DNA from: Bordetella sp. 02P26C-1
Lineage (GTDB): Bacteria; Pseudomonadota; Gammaproteobacteria; Burkholderiales; Burkholderiaceae_B
NCBI RefSeq assembly: GCF_009763255.1
Contig: NZ_WSJB01000007.1
Coordinates: 1 to 64,000, forward strand
Direction of reading: 5' to 3'
DNA: 64,000 nucleotides
The position numbers and the translations under genes were made by a program. Shown in pieces: positions 47,479-57,253 of this stretch. Every line of letters begins with the position of its first letter. Within the stretch, counting starts at the first letter, position 1. Below the pieces are notes generated by a model. It had not been told where the DNA came from. It made no database searches and saw only the letters and a program-made list of their open reading frames with translations.

Positions 47479-48537
47479 ATGGCCCACGCAACGAATTCCC
47501 GCATCAAGGTCGGCATTGTCGGCGGTACCGGTTACACCGGCGTCGAGTTGCTGCGCCTGCTGTCGCAACACCCCCATGTGGAACTCACCGCCATCACGTC
47601 GCGCAAGGAAGACGGGCTGCCGGTGGCCGACATGTACCCGAACCTGCGTGGCCGCGTGAACCTGGCGTTTTCCACGCCGGAAAAAGCGCCGCTGACCGAT
47701 TGCGATGTGGTGTTCTTCGCGACACCGCATGGCGTGGCCATGTCCCAGGCTCAGGAACTGCTTGCTGCCGGGACCCGTATCATCGACTTGGCGGCCGACT
47801 TTCGTTTGCAGAACACTGCCAATTTCGAGCGCTGGTACAAAATGCCGCACAGCTGCCCGGATATCCTCAAGGAATCCGCGTACGGTCTGGTCGAGCTCAA
47901 TCGCGACGCCGTCGCCAAGGCTCGCGTGATTGGTAACCCAGGCTGCTATCCGACCACGGTGCTGCTCGGTCTGGCGCCCGTGCTGGAAAAGGGTCTGGTC
48001 AATACGCAGACGCTTATCGCCGATTGCAAATCCGGTGTCTCTGGCGCCGGTCGTAAAGCCGAAGTCGGGTCGCTTTTCTCTGAAGCCAGCGATAATTTCA
48101 AGGCCTATGGCGTGGCGGGTCACCGCCATCACCCGGAGATTTCCGAGCAGCTCGATAAACTTGCCGGCGAAAAAGTCGGCCTGACTTTCGTGCCGCATCT
48201 GGTCCCGATGATTCGTGGCATGTTCTCGACGCTGTACGCGCGTATCCGCCCCGAAGCCATGGACACGGACTTCCAGGCCTTGTACGAACAGCGTTACGCC
48301 GACGAGCCCTTTATCGATGTCCTGCCGGCGGGCCGTCTGCCCGAGACCCGCTCGGTGCGCGCCTCGAACACGCTGCGCATTGCCGTGCAGCGCCCGGAAA
48401 ACAGCGACCTGCTCATCGTGCTGGTCGTGCAGGACAACCTGGTCAAGGGCGCATCCGGCCAAGCCATTCAGAACATGAACCTGATGTTCGATCTGCCGGA
48501 ATCGGCCGGCCTGGATCAGGTCGCGATTCTGCCCTAA
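47479..48537 (+). CDS. argC: N-acetyl-gamma-glutamyl-phosphate reductase
   Basis: 352 residues. It reduces N-acetylglutamyl phosphate in arginine synthesis. The NADP loop is [17 protein letters not shown], and the catalytic cysteine is in [15 protein letters not shown]. The C-terminal [10 protein letters not shown] is typical of the family. Confidence 0.97.
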   Translation: MAHATNSRIKVGIVGGTGYTGVELLRLLSQHPHVELTAITSRKEDGLPVADMYPNLRGRVNLAFSTPEKAPLTDCDVVFFATPHGVAMSQAQELLAAGTRIIDLAADFRLQNTANFERWYKMPHSCPDILKESAYGLVELNRDAVAKARVIGNPGCYPTTVLLGLAPVLEKGLVNTQTLIADCKSGVSGAGRKAEVGSLFSEASDNFKAYGVAGHRHHPEISEQLDKLAGEKVGLTFVPHLVPMIRGMFSTLYARIRPEAMDTDFQALYEQRYADEPFIDVLPAGRLPETRSVRASNTLRIAVQRPENSDLLIVLVVQDNLVKGASGQAIQNMNLMFDLPESAGLDQVAILP

Positions 48538-48542
48538 GGCCA

Positions 48543-48568
48543 TGAGCCGGTCTTCATGGACCGGCTCA
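48543..48568. terminator. Hairpin after argC
   Basis: TGAGCCGGTC (48543-48552) pairs perfectly with 48559-48568 around a 6-nt loop, 5 nt after the argC stop and 10 nt before the next ATG. No U-tract follows, so it may weaken rather than end transcription into the next gene. Confidence 0.5.
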
Positions 48569-48578
48569 GACCGCATTA

Positions 48579-49328
48579 ATGTCCTCGGATCCCGCATCGC
48601 CGGTTCGCCCGGCTTCGTCCCGGCAGTGGTTTATAGCCATTGCCGCGTTGGTCATAGGCCTGGCAGGCGGCGCCTGGGGCGGATATGAATACGCCCGTCG
48701 CGCCGAGAATGCCACGCCCAAGGTGGTCATCACCGATGAACAGCTCGCCGCGCGCGATGCCGCGGTCCAGCAAAGTCAGGCCGAAAGCCGCTTTTTGCGT
48801 GCGCAGCTGGACACCGCCGAAGGCGAAATGGCCGTCGAACGTGCCGCCCGGCTCGAGCTCGAGGCCCAACTGCGCGCTGCGCAAGAGGAGCTCGGCAGCG
48901 TAAGGGAACGTTTGGCGTTCTTTGAGCAGCTGCTGCCGCCCGGACCGGAAGGCACGGTAGACATCCGTGGCGCCGAAGTTTTGCGCGAGGGCGCAGGGCT
49001 GAAATACCGGGTGCTGCTGATGCGTAGCGGGCGACCCGGTAGCCCCTTTACCGGTAGCCTACAATTTCAAGCGACCGGGGTGCTGAAAGGCGAGGACGTG
49101 ACGCTGGATCTCCTTCCGCTGCAGCGCAAAGCCGAGGGCACGCCACCCGTCGAGGAGGCCAGCGCCGACTCGGACCCCGCTGACGCACTGCCCGTGAAGT
49201 TCGATCAGTATCAGCGCAGCGAAGGCGTTCTCGACCTGCCGGAGGGATTTGTCCCCGAAACCGTAGTGGTCAACGTGCTCGAAGGGACCACCGTCCGCGC
49301 ATCGCGCACGGTCAAGCTGCCACTTTGA
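48579..49328 (+). CDS. DUF6776 family membrane-anchored coiled-coil protein
   Basis: 249 residues of unknown function. One membrane helix near 17-37 is followed by a coiled coil (about 55-115, with AESRFLRAQLDTAEGEMAVE) and a beta-rich C-terminal domain with LKYRVLLMRSG and EGTTVRASRTVKL. Such proteins sit between argC and erpA in related genomes. The likely position is the inner membrane facing the periplasm. Confidence 0.78.
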   Translation: MSSDPASPVRPASSRQWFIAIAALVIGLAGGAWGGYEYARRAENATPKVVITDEQLAARDAAVQQSQAESRFLRAQLDTAEGEMAVERAARLELEAQLRAAQEELGSVRERLAFFEQLLPPGPEGTVDIRGAEVLREGAGLKYRVLLMRSGRPGSPFTGSLQFQATGVLKGEDVTLDLLPLQRKAEGTPPVEEASADSDPADALPVKFDQYQRSEGVLDLPEGFVPETVVVNVLEGTTVRASRTVKLPL

Positions 49329-49360
49329 AGCGCAGGCGCGTCTGCGCTACTATGACAGCA

Positions 49361-49390
49361 TTGCGGCGAAAAATTCGCTGACGTTATACA
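49361..49390 (+). promoter_or_regulatory. Possible erpA promoter
   Basis: TTGCGG (49361-49366) and TATACA (49385-49390) are 18 bp apart, 35 nt upstream of the erpA ATG. It is a pattern match only. Confidence 0.45.
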
Positions 49391-49424
49391 TACATTGGCC
49401 GCTTGTTCGGCCAGGAGTTCCACC

Positions 49425-49793
49425 ATGAACGCAGTTACCGAAACCGTCGACCTGCAGGCGCCCCCGACGCCGCTGGTCTTCACCGATTCCGCCGCCGCGA
49501 AGGTCAAAGACCTGCTGCTGGAAGAAGGCAACCCCGAATTGAAATTGCGCGTGTTCGTGCAAGGCGGCGGCTGTTCTGGCTTTCAGTACGGCTTTACGTT
49601 CGACGAAGCTGTGAATGACGATGATACCGTGCTGGACAAGGATGGCGTCCAACTGCTGGTTGACCCCATGAGCTTTCAATACCTGGTCGGTGCCGAAATC
49701 GACTACAAGGAAGACCTCGAAGGCGCCCAGTTCGTGATTCGCAACCCGAACGCTACGACCACCTGCGGCTGCGGCTCGTCTTTCTCGGTGTAA
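49425..49793 (+). CDS. erpA: Iron-sulfur cluster insertion protein
   Basis: 122 residues of the A-type carrier family. The three cluster cysteines are in [10 protein letters not shown] and the C-terminal [10 protein letters not shown]. It delivers Fe-S clusters to apoproteins such as IspG/IspH. AGGAG precedes ATG 49425; longer in-frame starts are not supported. Confidence 0.94.
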   Translation: MNAVTETVDLQAPPTPLVFTDSAAAKVKDLLLEEGNPELKLRVFVQGGGCSGFQYGFTFDEAVNDDDTVLDKDGVQLLVDPMSFQYLVGAEIDYKEDLEGAQFVIRNPNATTTCGCGSSFSV

Positions 49794-49800
49794 ATCGACT

Positions 49801-49875
49801 TAGTCCGGCCTGCGTGCCGGACTACGCTTAGCTCACTACCTATATCGCGCCACGACGAGTTCGTCGTGGCCGTTT
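49801..49875. terminator. Two hairpins between convergent erpA and anmK
   Basis: TAGTCCGGC (49801-49809) pairs with 49816-49824. GCCACGACGA (49849-49858) pairs with 49861-49870 and is followed on plus by CGTTTGTCTT. They close erpA, and by position anmK. Confidence 0.65.
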
Positions 49876-49906
49876 GTCTTCGTGTGCCTGGATCGCGTGG
49901 GCGGTG

Positions 49907-51055
49907 CTAAGCCGGGTAGATCGCGCCTAATACGCGTGTACCGCGAGCACCCGTGACTTCGGGCACGCCGGCAGGCAGCCGCTCCACGCAGGCATGTGCC
50001 AGCCACGCGAAGGCCATCGCTTCGACCCACTGTGCTGGGACACCCGCGGCATCCGTCGGTTGCAAAGGCCGCTGCAGGCAATCGGCCAGATCGCGCATCA
50101 AGCCTGCATTGCGGGCACCGCCACCACACACCAGCACATCCCGGCTCTCCGGAGCCGCGTCCTGCAAAGCGTCGGCTACCGTACGAGCGGTGAAGCGCTG
50201 CAGCGTCGCCTGTATGTCTCGCGCAGAGAGCAGGGCGACATCGGGGTACGTGCTCAAGCGCGCGTCCAGCCATTGCGCATTGAATAGATCCCGTCCCGTG
50301 GACTTGGGCGGAGGCACTGCCAACCATGGTTCAGTGGCGACGAGATGTTCAAGCAGACCCGCATCCACGCGTCCACCTTGCGCCCAGGCGCCGTCTTTAT
50401 CGTAAGCTTGCCCGGTATGACGCTGACACCACAAATCGAGTAGCACGTTCGCCGGACCCGTGTCGAATCCCCGGGGCGCCTTGCCTGGTGCCAGTAGCGT
50501 GATATTGGCGATACCGCCCAGATTCAACACCGCCCTGGGAAAGTCCGTGCCAAACATCGCGGCGTGAAAAGGCGGCACGAGCGGCGCGCCCTGACCACCG
50601 GCGGCCACATCGCGGCTGCGAAAATCCGCCACGACATCGATGCCAGTCAGTTCCGCGAGTAACGCTGGCGCATTGAGCTGCAGGGTATATCCCAGCTCGG
50701 GGCGATGCCGCACCGTCTGGCCGTGTGCGCCGATTGCGCGCACCGCCGCGGCGGGCAGCTGCGCATCATCCAACAAGGTCTGCACCGTACGCGCATAGAG
50801 CTTCGCCAGCTCCTGACTTGCCAGCGCGGCGCGATGCAGTTCGTCATCGCCGGGCCGATTCAGCGCATACAATTCGTCCCGCAGCGACGCAGGCATCGCC
50901 AGGGCCGCCGTGGCCAGCACCTCAGGCGACTGCGATGTTCCCGGATCACCCAGGCGCACCAGAACGCCGTCAGCGCCATCCAGGCTGGTGCCGGACATCA
51001 ATCCGATATAGAGACGACCGGCATGGACCGAGAGCGGGCCAGAAAAATCAGGCAT
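49907..51055 (-). CDS. anmK: Anhydro-N-acetylmuramic acid kinase
   Basis: 382 residues. It phosphorylates anhMurNAc with ring opening during wall recycling, linking it to mpl in this window. The family signatures are LYIGLMSGTSLDG, GAHGQTVRHRP, and LNLGGIANIT with a FDTGPANVLLD loop. ATG 51055 is chosen; GTG 51058 just upstream adds one residue. Confidence 0.95.
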   Translation of the reverse strand: MPDFSGPLSVHAGRLYIGLMSGTSLDGADGVLVRLGDPGTSQSPEVLATAALAMPASLRDELYALNRPGDDELHRAALASQELAKLYARTVQTLLDDAQLPAAAVRAIGAHGQTVRHRPELGYTLQLNAPALLAELTGIDVVADFRSRDVAAGGQGAPLVPPFHAAMFGTDFPRAVLNLGGIANITLLAPGKAPRGFDTGPANVLLDLWCQRHTGQAYDKDGAWAQGGRVDAGLLEHLVATEPWLAVPPPKSTGRDLFNAQWLDARLSTYPDVALLSARDIQATLQRFTARTVADALQDAAPESRDVLVCGGGARNAGLMRDLADCLQRPLQPTDAAGVPAQWVEAMAFAWLAHACVERLPAGVPEVTGARGTRVLGAIYPA

Positions 51056-51079
51056 CACTGGTCCCGGCCGGTCGTGCCA

Positions 51080-52486
51080 TCAACGACTCGCGAGCGTCGG
51101 GCCAGGCTCGAGCGCATCCTGTTGATACGCCGTCATCAGCGCGAGCTGCTGTTTATACGTCGCCGTCGCCGCCTGGAACTTGCGCGCCTCGTTCGCTTCG
51201 AGCGGGCGAGACACCGGCAAGTCGGCAGACAGCGGATCCACGGGCTTGTTGTCGATACGGAATTCGTAGTGCAGATGCGGTCCGGTCGACCATCCCGTCG
51301 AGCCCACGTAGCCAATCAACTGGCCCTGCGAGACCTTGGTGCCGACTTTGATATCGGAGGCAATACGGCTCTGGTGCGCATACAACGTCGAAATCTTGCC
51401 GTGGTGCTTGATGATGACGACATTACCGTAGCCGTTCTGCCACCCTGCGAATTCGATCGTGCCATCCGCCGTGGCATGCACCGGCGTGCCCGTCGGCGCG
51501 GCGTAATCCACGCCCTTGTGGCCTGTCCACGTGCGATGAATCGGATGCATGCGTCCACCGAATGTCGAGCTGATCCGCGTGAACTTCAGTGCAGTGCGCA
51601 GGAACTCGCCGCGCAGGCTCACGCCGTCAAAGCTGTAGTAATTGCCCGTCTTGCCATCCGGGCTGAACCACACCGCGTTGTGCGCCTTGCCTTTGTTAAT
51701 GAATTCCACCGCCAGCAGGCGTCCCGCACCGGCATAGCGGCCTTCGTGCGAGCGCACTTCATAGACCACACGGAACTGATCGCCCGGCTGCAGATCGCGC
51801 AGAAAGTCGATCTTCGCGCCCAGCACGTCGGCCATCTGTTGCGTGATGGAATCCGGAATGCCCGCCGCGTCCGTCGCGCCAAACAACGAGCTGCGTATGG
51901 TGCCCGCGGCGACCCGCGTTTGCAGATCCGTGTTTTCCGTGACTTCTTCGGCCTTGTACGTGTCGTCCGAGGGCGTCACGACGAGCATTTTGGTCGCCAC
52001 TTGGCCATCGACTTCTTGGCCCGGCGTGTGGATATAGCGCAGCCAAAGCAGATTCCCTTCGGCATCGGTCGCCGCCTGGACAGAGCGCCCGGGGTAGAGC
52101 TTGTAAATGCTGCGCGCGCTGGGCGCATGAGTCAGGAACCGTTGCAGGCCCGGTGCATCCACGTCCAGACGCTGCAGCACGGTCGCCAGTGTGTCGCCGG
52201 AGCGAATACGCGTTTCACTGACATACGGAGCCTCGGCGCTCGCTTCGCTCACGCGAAGCTGATCGGCACCAAGCGACAGAACCGTCTGAATCTGACGAGA
52301 TTCGGGGAGCTTGGCGTGATCCGGTTGCTGCACCATGCCCAGCGCGGCCGCGCCGGCAAACAATCCTACAGTGGTAACCAGTAATGTGCGACGAATCCAG
52401 CCGACACGACGGGGAGACTCGGGGCGAGACAGGGCGGCAGTGCTGGGTGCGGAGCGATCAGCCGGGCTGTGGGAGCCACGATACAT
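51080..52486 (-). CDS. M23-family peptidoglycan endopeptidase (MepM-like)
   Basis: 468 residues. A single membrane anchor near 30-50 is followed by an opacity-associated-like/LysM-type N-terminal region (RIRSGDTLATVLQRL) and a C-terminal LytM domain with HKGVDYAAPTGTPV and HLHYEFR, carrying the zinc ligands HxxxD and HxH. It should cleave peptide crosslinks to let the wall grow. It lies divergent to tyrS and 24 nt upstream of anmK. Confidence 0.92.
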   Translation of the reverse strand: MYRGSHSPADRSAPSTAALSRPESPRRVGWIRRTLLVTTVGLFAGAAALGMVQQPDHAKLPESRQIQTVLSLGADQLRVSEASAEAPYVSETRIRSGDTLATVLQRLDVDAPGLQRFLTHAPSARSIYKLYPGRSVQAATDAEGNLLWLRYIHTPGQEVDGQVATKMLVVTPSDDTYKAEEVTENTDLQTRVAAGTIRSSLFGATDAAGIPDSITQQMADVLGAKIDFLRDLQPGDQFRVVYEVRSHEGRYAGAGRLLAVEFINKGKAHNAVWFSPDGKTGNYYSFDGVSLRGEFLRTALKFTRISSTFGGRMHPIHRTWTGHKGVDYAAPTGTPVHATADGTIEFAGWQNGYGNVVIIKHHGKISTLYAHQSRIASDIKVGTKVSQGQLIGYVGSTGWSTGPHLHYEFRIDNKPVDPLSADLPVSRPLEANEARKFQAATATYKQQLALMTAYQQDALEPGPTLASR

Positions 52487-52792
52487 TGAGAAAACCTTTC
52501 AGGGGGTGCCAGTCCCAAGAAGCATGCGCGTAGATGTGGCCAGTCCACCAACATAGAGAAGGATATTGGCGGGGCGGCCTACGTCAGGCGTAGCCTCTGG
52601 TGAACAAAGGGGTTAAAGCGAGTTGCAACTGCAAAAAGAGCCGTGATGACAACAGTTGCGTATGATTAGCGTCGTATCCTATCCGATTCAGATAGAATTT
52701 TCGACTAATTTTCCGGTACGTCGGAAAATTTTACACGTTCGTCGCTATTATAAGGCTCACCGTAGCCCTCATCGTCGCATCTGGCCCTAATT
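52487..52792. other. 306-nt divergent gap between the M23 peptidase and tyrS
   Basis: No gene is supported. It must hold both promoters; AT-rich tracts near 52690-52755 (including TATTAT/TATAAG at 52746-52754) are the likely region for tyrS, but no good -35 was found. A 9-bp inverted repeat lies at 52707-52730. Confidence 0.55.
52707..52730. repeat. 9-bp inverted repeat upstream of tyrS
   Basis: AATTTTCCG (52707-52715) and CGGAAAATT (52722-52730) flank GTACGT. It is an AT-rich dyad in a GC-rich genome, 63 nt upstream of the tyrS ATG. It may be an operator or a leader hairpin. Confidence 0.5.
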
Positions 52793-54022
52793 ATGTCCCA
52801 ACCCGAAGCCCCCATCACCCCCGAAGTCGAAGCAGATTTGCGCATCGCCAAACGCGGTTGCGACGAACTGCTCGTCGAGTCGGAATTCGCCCGCAAGCTG
52901 GCCAAGAGCCGCGCCACTGGCGTGCCGCTGCGCATCAAGCTCGGTTTGGACCCCACGGCTCCCGACATCCACCTGGGTCACACGGTGGTGCTCAATAAGA
53001 TGCGCCAGTTGCAAGACCTCGGTCACAACGTCATCTTCCTGATCGGCGACTTCACCTCGACCATCGGTGACCCGAGCGGCCGCAACTCGACCCGTCCGCC
53101 CTTGACCCGTGAACAGATCGAGACCAACGCCAAAACCTACTACGCTCAGGCCAGCCTCGTGCTCGATCCCGAGCGTACCGAGATTCGCTACAACTCCGAA
53201 TGGTGTGATCCCCTCGGCGCCCGGGGTCTGATCCAGCTCGCCTCGCGCTACACCGTCGCGCGCATGATGGAGCGCGAGGACTTCACCAAGCGCTTCAAGG
53301 GTGGTGTGCCCATTGCCGTGCACGAATTCCTGTACCCCCTGATGCAGGGCTACGACTCCGTCGCGCTCAAGTCCGACCTCGAGCTCGGTGGCACCGATCA
53401 GAAATTCAACCTTCTCGTCGGTCGTGAACTGCAGAAAGAATACGGCCAAGCCCCGCAGTGCGTGCTGACCATGCCGCTACTCGAGGGGACTGACGGCGTC
53501 GAGAAAATGTCGAAGTCCAAGGGCAACTACATCGGCATCTCCGAGTCGCCCGATTCCATGTTCGGCAAGCTGATGTCGATCTCGGACACGCTGATGTGGC
53601 GCTACTTCGAGCTGCTGTCCTTCCGTTCCATGGAAGACATCGCCGCCTTGAAAGCTGCCACCGAAGCCGGCGCCAACCCGCGCGACGCCAAAGTCGCCCT
53701 GGCGCAAGAAATCATCACCCGTTTCCACTCCGCCCGCGCAGCGGAAGAAGCGCTCGCGAACTTCCAGGCCCGTTTCCGCGACGGCGCAGTCCCCGACGAC
53801 ATGCCCGAAGTCAACGTATCCGGCGCACCGCTGGGCATCCTCAAGGTCCTGCGCGAAGCTGGCTTAGTCGCCTCTGGCGCCGAGGCGCAACGCAATGTGG
53901 AACAAGGCGGCGTTCGTATCAATGGTGACCGCGTCGAAGACAAATCGTTGCAATTGACATCGGGGTCTTATGTGATTCAAGTGGGCAAGCGCAAGTTCGC
54001 CCGTGTTAACTTGGTCGGGTAG
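52793..54022 (+). CDS. tyrS: Tyrosyl-tRNA synthetase
   Basis: 409 residues, the TyrRS group with a C-terminal S4 domain. The HIGH-like motif is [13 protein letters not shown], the KMSKS motif is [11 protein letters not shown], and the S4 tail runs from about 340 ([22 protein letters not shown]). No T-box is expected or seen. Confidence 0.96.
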   Translation: MSQPEAPITPEVEADLRIAKRGCDELLVESEFARKLAKSRATGVPLRIKLGLDPTAPDIHLGHTVVLNKMRQLQDLGHNVIFLIGDFTSTIGDPSGRNSTRPPLTREQIETNAKTYYAQASLVLDPERTEIRYNSEWCDPLGARGLIQLASRYTVARMMEREDFTKRFKGGVPIAVHEFLYPLMQGYDSVALKSDLELGGTDQKFNLLVGRELQKEYGQAPQCVLTMPLLEGTDGVEKMSKSKGNYIGISESPDSMFGKLMSISDTLMWRYFELLSFRSMEDIAALKAATEAGANPRDAKVALAQEIITRFHSARAAEEALANFQARFRDGAVPDDMPEVNVSGAPLGILKVLREAGLVASGAEAQRNVEQGGVRINGDRVEDKSLQLTSGSYVIQVGKRKFARVNLVG

Positions 54023-54057
54023 GCATACCCCCTCAGTTTCGCTGGAAGGAGTCCGAC

Positions 54058-54714
54058 ATGAAACTCTCGAGTTTGTCTTTTTCCGATAACGAGTCGATCC
54101 CGGAGCGCTACGCGTTCGGCAAGATCGACCCGCAGTCGCACATCGCTCTCGCGGACAACTGCAACCCTCAGTTTTCGTGGGACGACGTCCCAGATGGCAC
54201 GCGTTCATTCGCCCTGATCTGCCACGATCCGGACGTGCCCTCAAAGCCCGACGACGTCAACCAGGAGGGTCGCAGCGTCCCCAAGACACTGCCGCGCGTC
54301 GAGTTCTTTCACTGGGTACTCATTGACCTTGATCCGTCACTGCGCGAAATCGAAGAGGGTGCTTTTTCGAGCGGCATCACCCCGCGCGGCAAAGGCGGCC
54401 CCCTGGCCCCCAAAGAGGCCCGTCAAGGCATCAACGACTACACCAAATGGTTCGCCGCCGACCGCGACATGAGCGGCGACTATTTCGGCTACGACGGCCC
54501 ATGCCCCCCCTGGAACGACGAGATCCCGCACCGTTACGTCTTCACCTTATACGCACTTGACGTGCCCAAGCTCGACGTACACGGCAACTTCAATGGCGAG
54601 GAGGCTCTGCGAGCCATGCAAGGCCACATCCTCGCTCAAGCCAGCGTGACCGGCATCTACACTCTCAACCCCGACTTGGCCCCCACCCAAATCGGTAGCC
54701 CGCAGGCAACGTAA
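54058..54714 (+). CDS. YbhB/YbcL-family (PEBP) protein
   Basis: 218 residues. The phosphatidylethanolamine-binding fold shows SFALICHDPDVP, EFFHWVLIDLDP and GPCPPWNDEIPHRYVFTLYALD. Bacterial members are soluble and their ligand is unknown; similarity to Raf kinase inhibitor protein is structural. AAGGAG precedes ATG 54058. Confidence 0.88.
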   Translation: MKLSSLSFSDNESIPERYAFGKIDPQSHIALADNCNPQFSWDDVPDGTRSFALICHDPDVPSKPDDVNQEGRSVPKTLPRVEFFHWVLIDLDPSLREIEEGAFSSGITPRGKGGPLAPKEARQGINDYTKWFAADRDMSGDYFGYDGPCPPWNDEIPHRYVFTLYALDVPKLDVHGNFNGEEALRAMQGHILAQASVTGIYTLNPDLAPTQIGSPQAT

Positions 54715-54729
54715 CCGCCAGCACGACAA

Positions 54730-54761
54730 CGCCGCAGCCGTGACGACACGCCTGCGGCGTC
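54730..54761. terminator. Hairpin after the PEBP gene
   Basis: ACGCCGCAG (54730-54738) pairs with CTGCGGCGT (54753-54761); inside, CGTG pairs with CACG across ACGA after a C-C mismatch. It is 15 nt after the stop, without a U-tract. Confidence 0.5.
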
Positions 54762-54866
54762 GGACAAAAACTCCAACACAGCATCCAGGCCCTCGTCGGC
54801 CTAGCTCACAAGCACCCCTCACGCCGCCGCCCCCCGTACCCATCCTCTTGAACTACGTTTCTATGA

Positions 54867-54999
54867 GTCGCGGCCGGGCGCTGGGCTGTGGTGCCGGCCC
54901 GTTGAGCGGCGGGCAGTCCCCGAAGGGGACCGAGACCCCTGCTCGTGGGCCGAGCCGCTGCGACAGGGCCGGCACCACAGCCCAGCGCCCGGCCGCGAC
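54867..54999. repeat. Long perfect inverted repeat, element B
   Basis: The arms 54867-54900 and 54966-54999 are perfect 34-nt reverse complements. The 65-nt loop has its own stems: GTCCCC (54916-54921) with GGGGAC (54925-54930) around GAA, and AGCGGC (54905-54910) with GCCGCT (54954-54959). The whole would fold as a long GC-rich rod with a branched head. A perfect 34-bp stem by chance is not credible. No sequence match to element A beyond architecture was seen. Function unknown. Confidence 0.88.
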
Positions 55000-55288
55000 G
55001 GCTAAAGAACCCAGCCTCCCGCAACGCTCGCAGCCCTTCAGCCCAACACTCCAGAAATCGAGCTAGCGTCAACCGGCCACCCACCAACCGTCACCGAGCC
55101 GCTTATAAAAAAAAAACGCGCCCCAGCATGACCCCTATTCACCCATAAGTTGAACCCTCCTCAACTTACTCCCCCCATCCCGCATTAAGCCCTAGATTTC
55201 CCAGCCTTTCCCCAAAGCCTACCCGTCCAAAGCGTTAAACTAACGGTCATCCACCCATCCCAGTTCCCTCATTACGCCAGGAACCCCC

Positions 55289-56536
55289 ATGTTTGACCGC
55301 AAACTGACCCTGTCCCAGGTTGACCCCGAAGTCTGGGCCGCAATCGAGAAAGAAAACCTCCGCCAGGAACAGCACATCGAGCTGATCGCCTCGGAAAACT
55401 ATGCCAGCCCCGCCGTCATCGAGGCCCAAGGCACCCAGCTCACCAACAAATACGCCGAAGGCTATCCCGGCAAGCGTTACTACGGTGGTTGCGAATACGT
55501 CGACGTGGTCGAGCAACTGGCCATCGACCGCCTGAAGGAAATCTTCGGCGCCGAAGCCGCCAACGTGCAGCCCAACTCCGGTTCCCAGGCCAACCAGGGC
55601 GTCTACATGGCCGTCCTCAAGCCGGGCGACACCGTGCTGGGCATGAGCCTGGCCGAAGGCGGCCACCTCACCCATGGCGCCTCCGTCAACGCCTCCGGCA
55701 AGCTCTACAACTTCGTTTCCTACGGCCTCGACGCCAACGAAGTCCTCGACTACGACCAAGTCGAAAAGCTCACCAAAGAACACAAGCCCAAGCTCATCGT
55801 CGCCGGTGCCTCCGCCTACTCGCTGCGCATCGACTTCGAACGCATGGCGCGCATCGCCCATGAAAACGGCGCGCTGCTGATGGTCGACATCGCCCACTAC
55901 GCCGGTCTGGTCGCGGGCGGCGCCTACCCCAACCCCGTGCCGCATGCTGACTTCGTCACCTCCACCACGCACAAATCCCTGCGTGGCCCGCGTGGCGGCG
56001 TCATCATGATGAAGGCCGAGTACGAGAAGATCATCAACTCCGCGATCTTCCCCGGCATCCAAGGCGGCCCGCTGATGCACGTCATCGCCGCCAAGGCCGT
56101 CGCCTTCAAAGAAGCGCTGTCGCCCGAGTTCAAGCAATACGCCCAACAAGTCGTGAAAAACGCGGCGGTCCTGGCCGATACGCTCGTCAAGCGCGGCCTG
56201 CGCATCGTGTCCGGCCGTACCGAAAGCCACGTCATGCTGGTCGACCTGCGCTCCAAGGGCATCACCGGTAAAGAAGCCGAAGCCGTCCTCGGCCAAGCCC
56301 ACATTACCGTCAACAAAAACGCCATCCCCAACGATCCGGAAAAACCCTTCGTGACCAGCGGCATCCGTCTGGGCACCCCGGCCATGACCACGCGCGGCTT
56401 CACCGAAGCCGATGCCGAGCTCACCGCCAACCTGATCGCCGATGTGCTCGACAACCCGCGCGACGAAGCCAATATCGCCGCCGTGCGCGCCCGCGTCAAC
56501 GAACTGACGTCCCGCTTGCCGGTTTACAGCAAGTAA
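55289..56536 (+). CDS. glyA: Serine hydroxymethyltransferase
   Basis: 415 residues. It makes glycine and 5,10-methylene-THF from serine, the main one-carbon source. The PLP lysine is in [15 protein letters not shown]; the N-terminal [11 protein letters not shown] and [16 protein letters not shown] are present. The start has CCAGGAAC upstream of ATG 55289. Confidence 0.97.
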   Translation: MFDRKLTLSQVDPEVWAAIEKENLRQEQHIELIASENYASPAVIEAQGTQLTNKYAEGYPGKRYYGGCEYVDVVEQLAIDRLKEIFGAEAANVQPNSGSQANQGVYMAVLKPGDTVLGMSLAEGGHLTHGASVNASGKLYNFVSYGLDANEVLDYDQVEKLTKEHKPKLIVAGASAYSLRIDFERMARIAHENGALLMVDIAHYAGLVAGGAYPNPVPHADFVTSTTHKSLRGPRGGVIMMKAEYEKIINSAIFPGIQGGPLMHVIAAKAVAFKEALSPEFKQYAQQVVKNAAVLADTLVKRGLRIVSGRTESHVMLVDLRSKGITGKEAEAVLGQAHITVNKNAIPNDPEKPFVTSGIRLGTPAMTTRGFTEADAELTANLIADVLDNPRDEANIAAVRARVNELTSRLPVYSK

Positions 56537-56547
56537 ATCGTCAACAC

Positions 56548-56577
56548 GGCGGCGCCGCGTCCACGCGGCGCGCCGCC
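56548..56577. terminator. GC-rich hairpin after glyA
   Basis: GGCGGCGCCGCG (56548-56559) pairs with 56564-56577 around TCCA, 12 pairs with a 2-nt bulge on the right. It lies 11 nt after the glyA stop. There is no U-tract. Confidence 0.5.
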
Positions 56578-56696
56578 GCCTGCCTGGTCCGCGTGCGCAG
56601 CGCGCGGGCCGGCGGACGTCCACCTGATCCGTCACGACGCCACGCGGCCCCGGCATCGTTACAATACGCCAACTGATATGGACAGGGGGCGCATTC

Positions 56697-57176
56697 ATGA
56701 AATGCCCATTTTGCGGCAACGTCGATACCCAGGTGGCAGACAGCCGGGTATCTGAAGAGGGCGATACCATTCGCCGCCGTCGCCGCTGCCTGGCCTGCGA
56801 CAAGCGTTTTACGACCTACGAACGCGTCGAGCTGGTCATGCCGACGCTGGTCAAGCGCAACGGTAACCGCAGCGAATACGATCCCGCCAAACTACGCGCC
56901 AGCCTGTCGCTCGCGCTGCGCAAACGCCCGGTCAGCACCGCCGAAGTCGACAGCGCCGTCGCGCGCATCGAGGAAACCCTGCTGGCCAGCGGGGATCGGG
57001 AAGTGCCTACCGAGCGCATCGGCGAGCTCGTCATGCTCGAACTCAAACGGCTCGACAAAATCGCCTACGTGCGGTTCGCATCGGTGTACAAGAACTTCGA
57101 AGACATCGGCGAATTCGTCGAAGCCATCCGCGAAATGCAAGGGCCTTTGTTGCCGGGCAAGTTGCCCCGCAAGTAG
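56697..57176 (+). CDS. nrdR: Transcriptional repressor of ribonucleotide reductase
   Basis: 159 residues. A zinc ribbon (C3, C6, C31, C34) binds DNA, and an ATP cone follows near 49-139 ([18 protein letters not shown]). NrdR senses ATP/dATP and represses nrd genes; its probable sites lie at the nrdA promoter in this window (35845-35891). A possible -10 TACAAT is at 56660-56665. Confidence 0.96.
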   Translation: MKCPFCGNVDTQVADSRVSEEGDTIRRRRRCLACDKRFTTYERVELVMPTLVKRNGNRSEYDPAKLRASLSLALRKRPVSTAEVDSAVARIEETLLASGDREVPTERIGELVMLELKRLDKIAYVRFASVYKNFEDIGEFVEAIREMQGPLLPGKLPRK

Positions 57177-57253
57177 CCGCGATCGCGTGTAAGCGCCCTC
57201 GCACGCCGGTCGCCCGCACTCCCCCGATCGCGACCGCGCATACAATCTGTAGC

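Larger units (their letters stand above)
54715..55288. other. 574-nt gap between the PEBP gene and glyA
   Basis: No gene is supported. It contains a hairpin just after the PEBP stop (54730-54761), the long inverted repeat element B (54867-54999), an A10 tract near 55107-55116, and a small hairpin TAAGTTGA/TCAACTTA (55146-55168) whose 7-nt loop is ACCCTCC, opposite in sense to a Shine-Dalgarno sequence. A C-rich, gene-poor stretch then leads to glyA. Confidence 0.65.

Noticed and set aside
55247-56803. 518-codon minus-strand frame opposite glyA
   Set aside because: Same reason: Gly/Val/Asp-rich shadow across a highly conserved gene and past its 5' end. Similar shadows lie opposite accC (24356-25681), prkA and nrdA.
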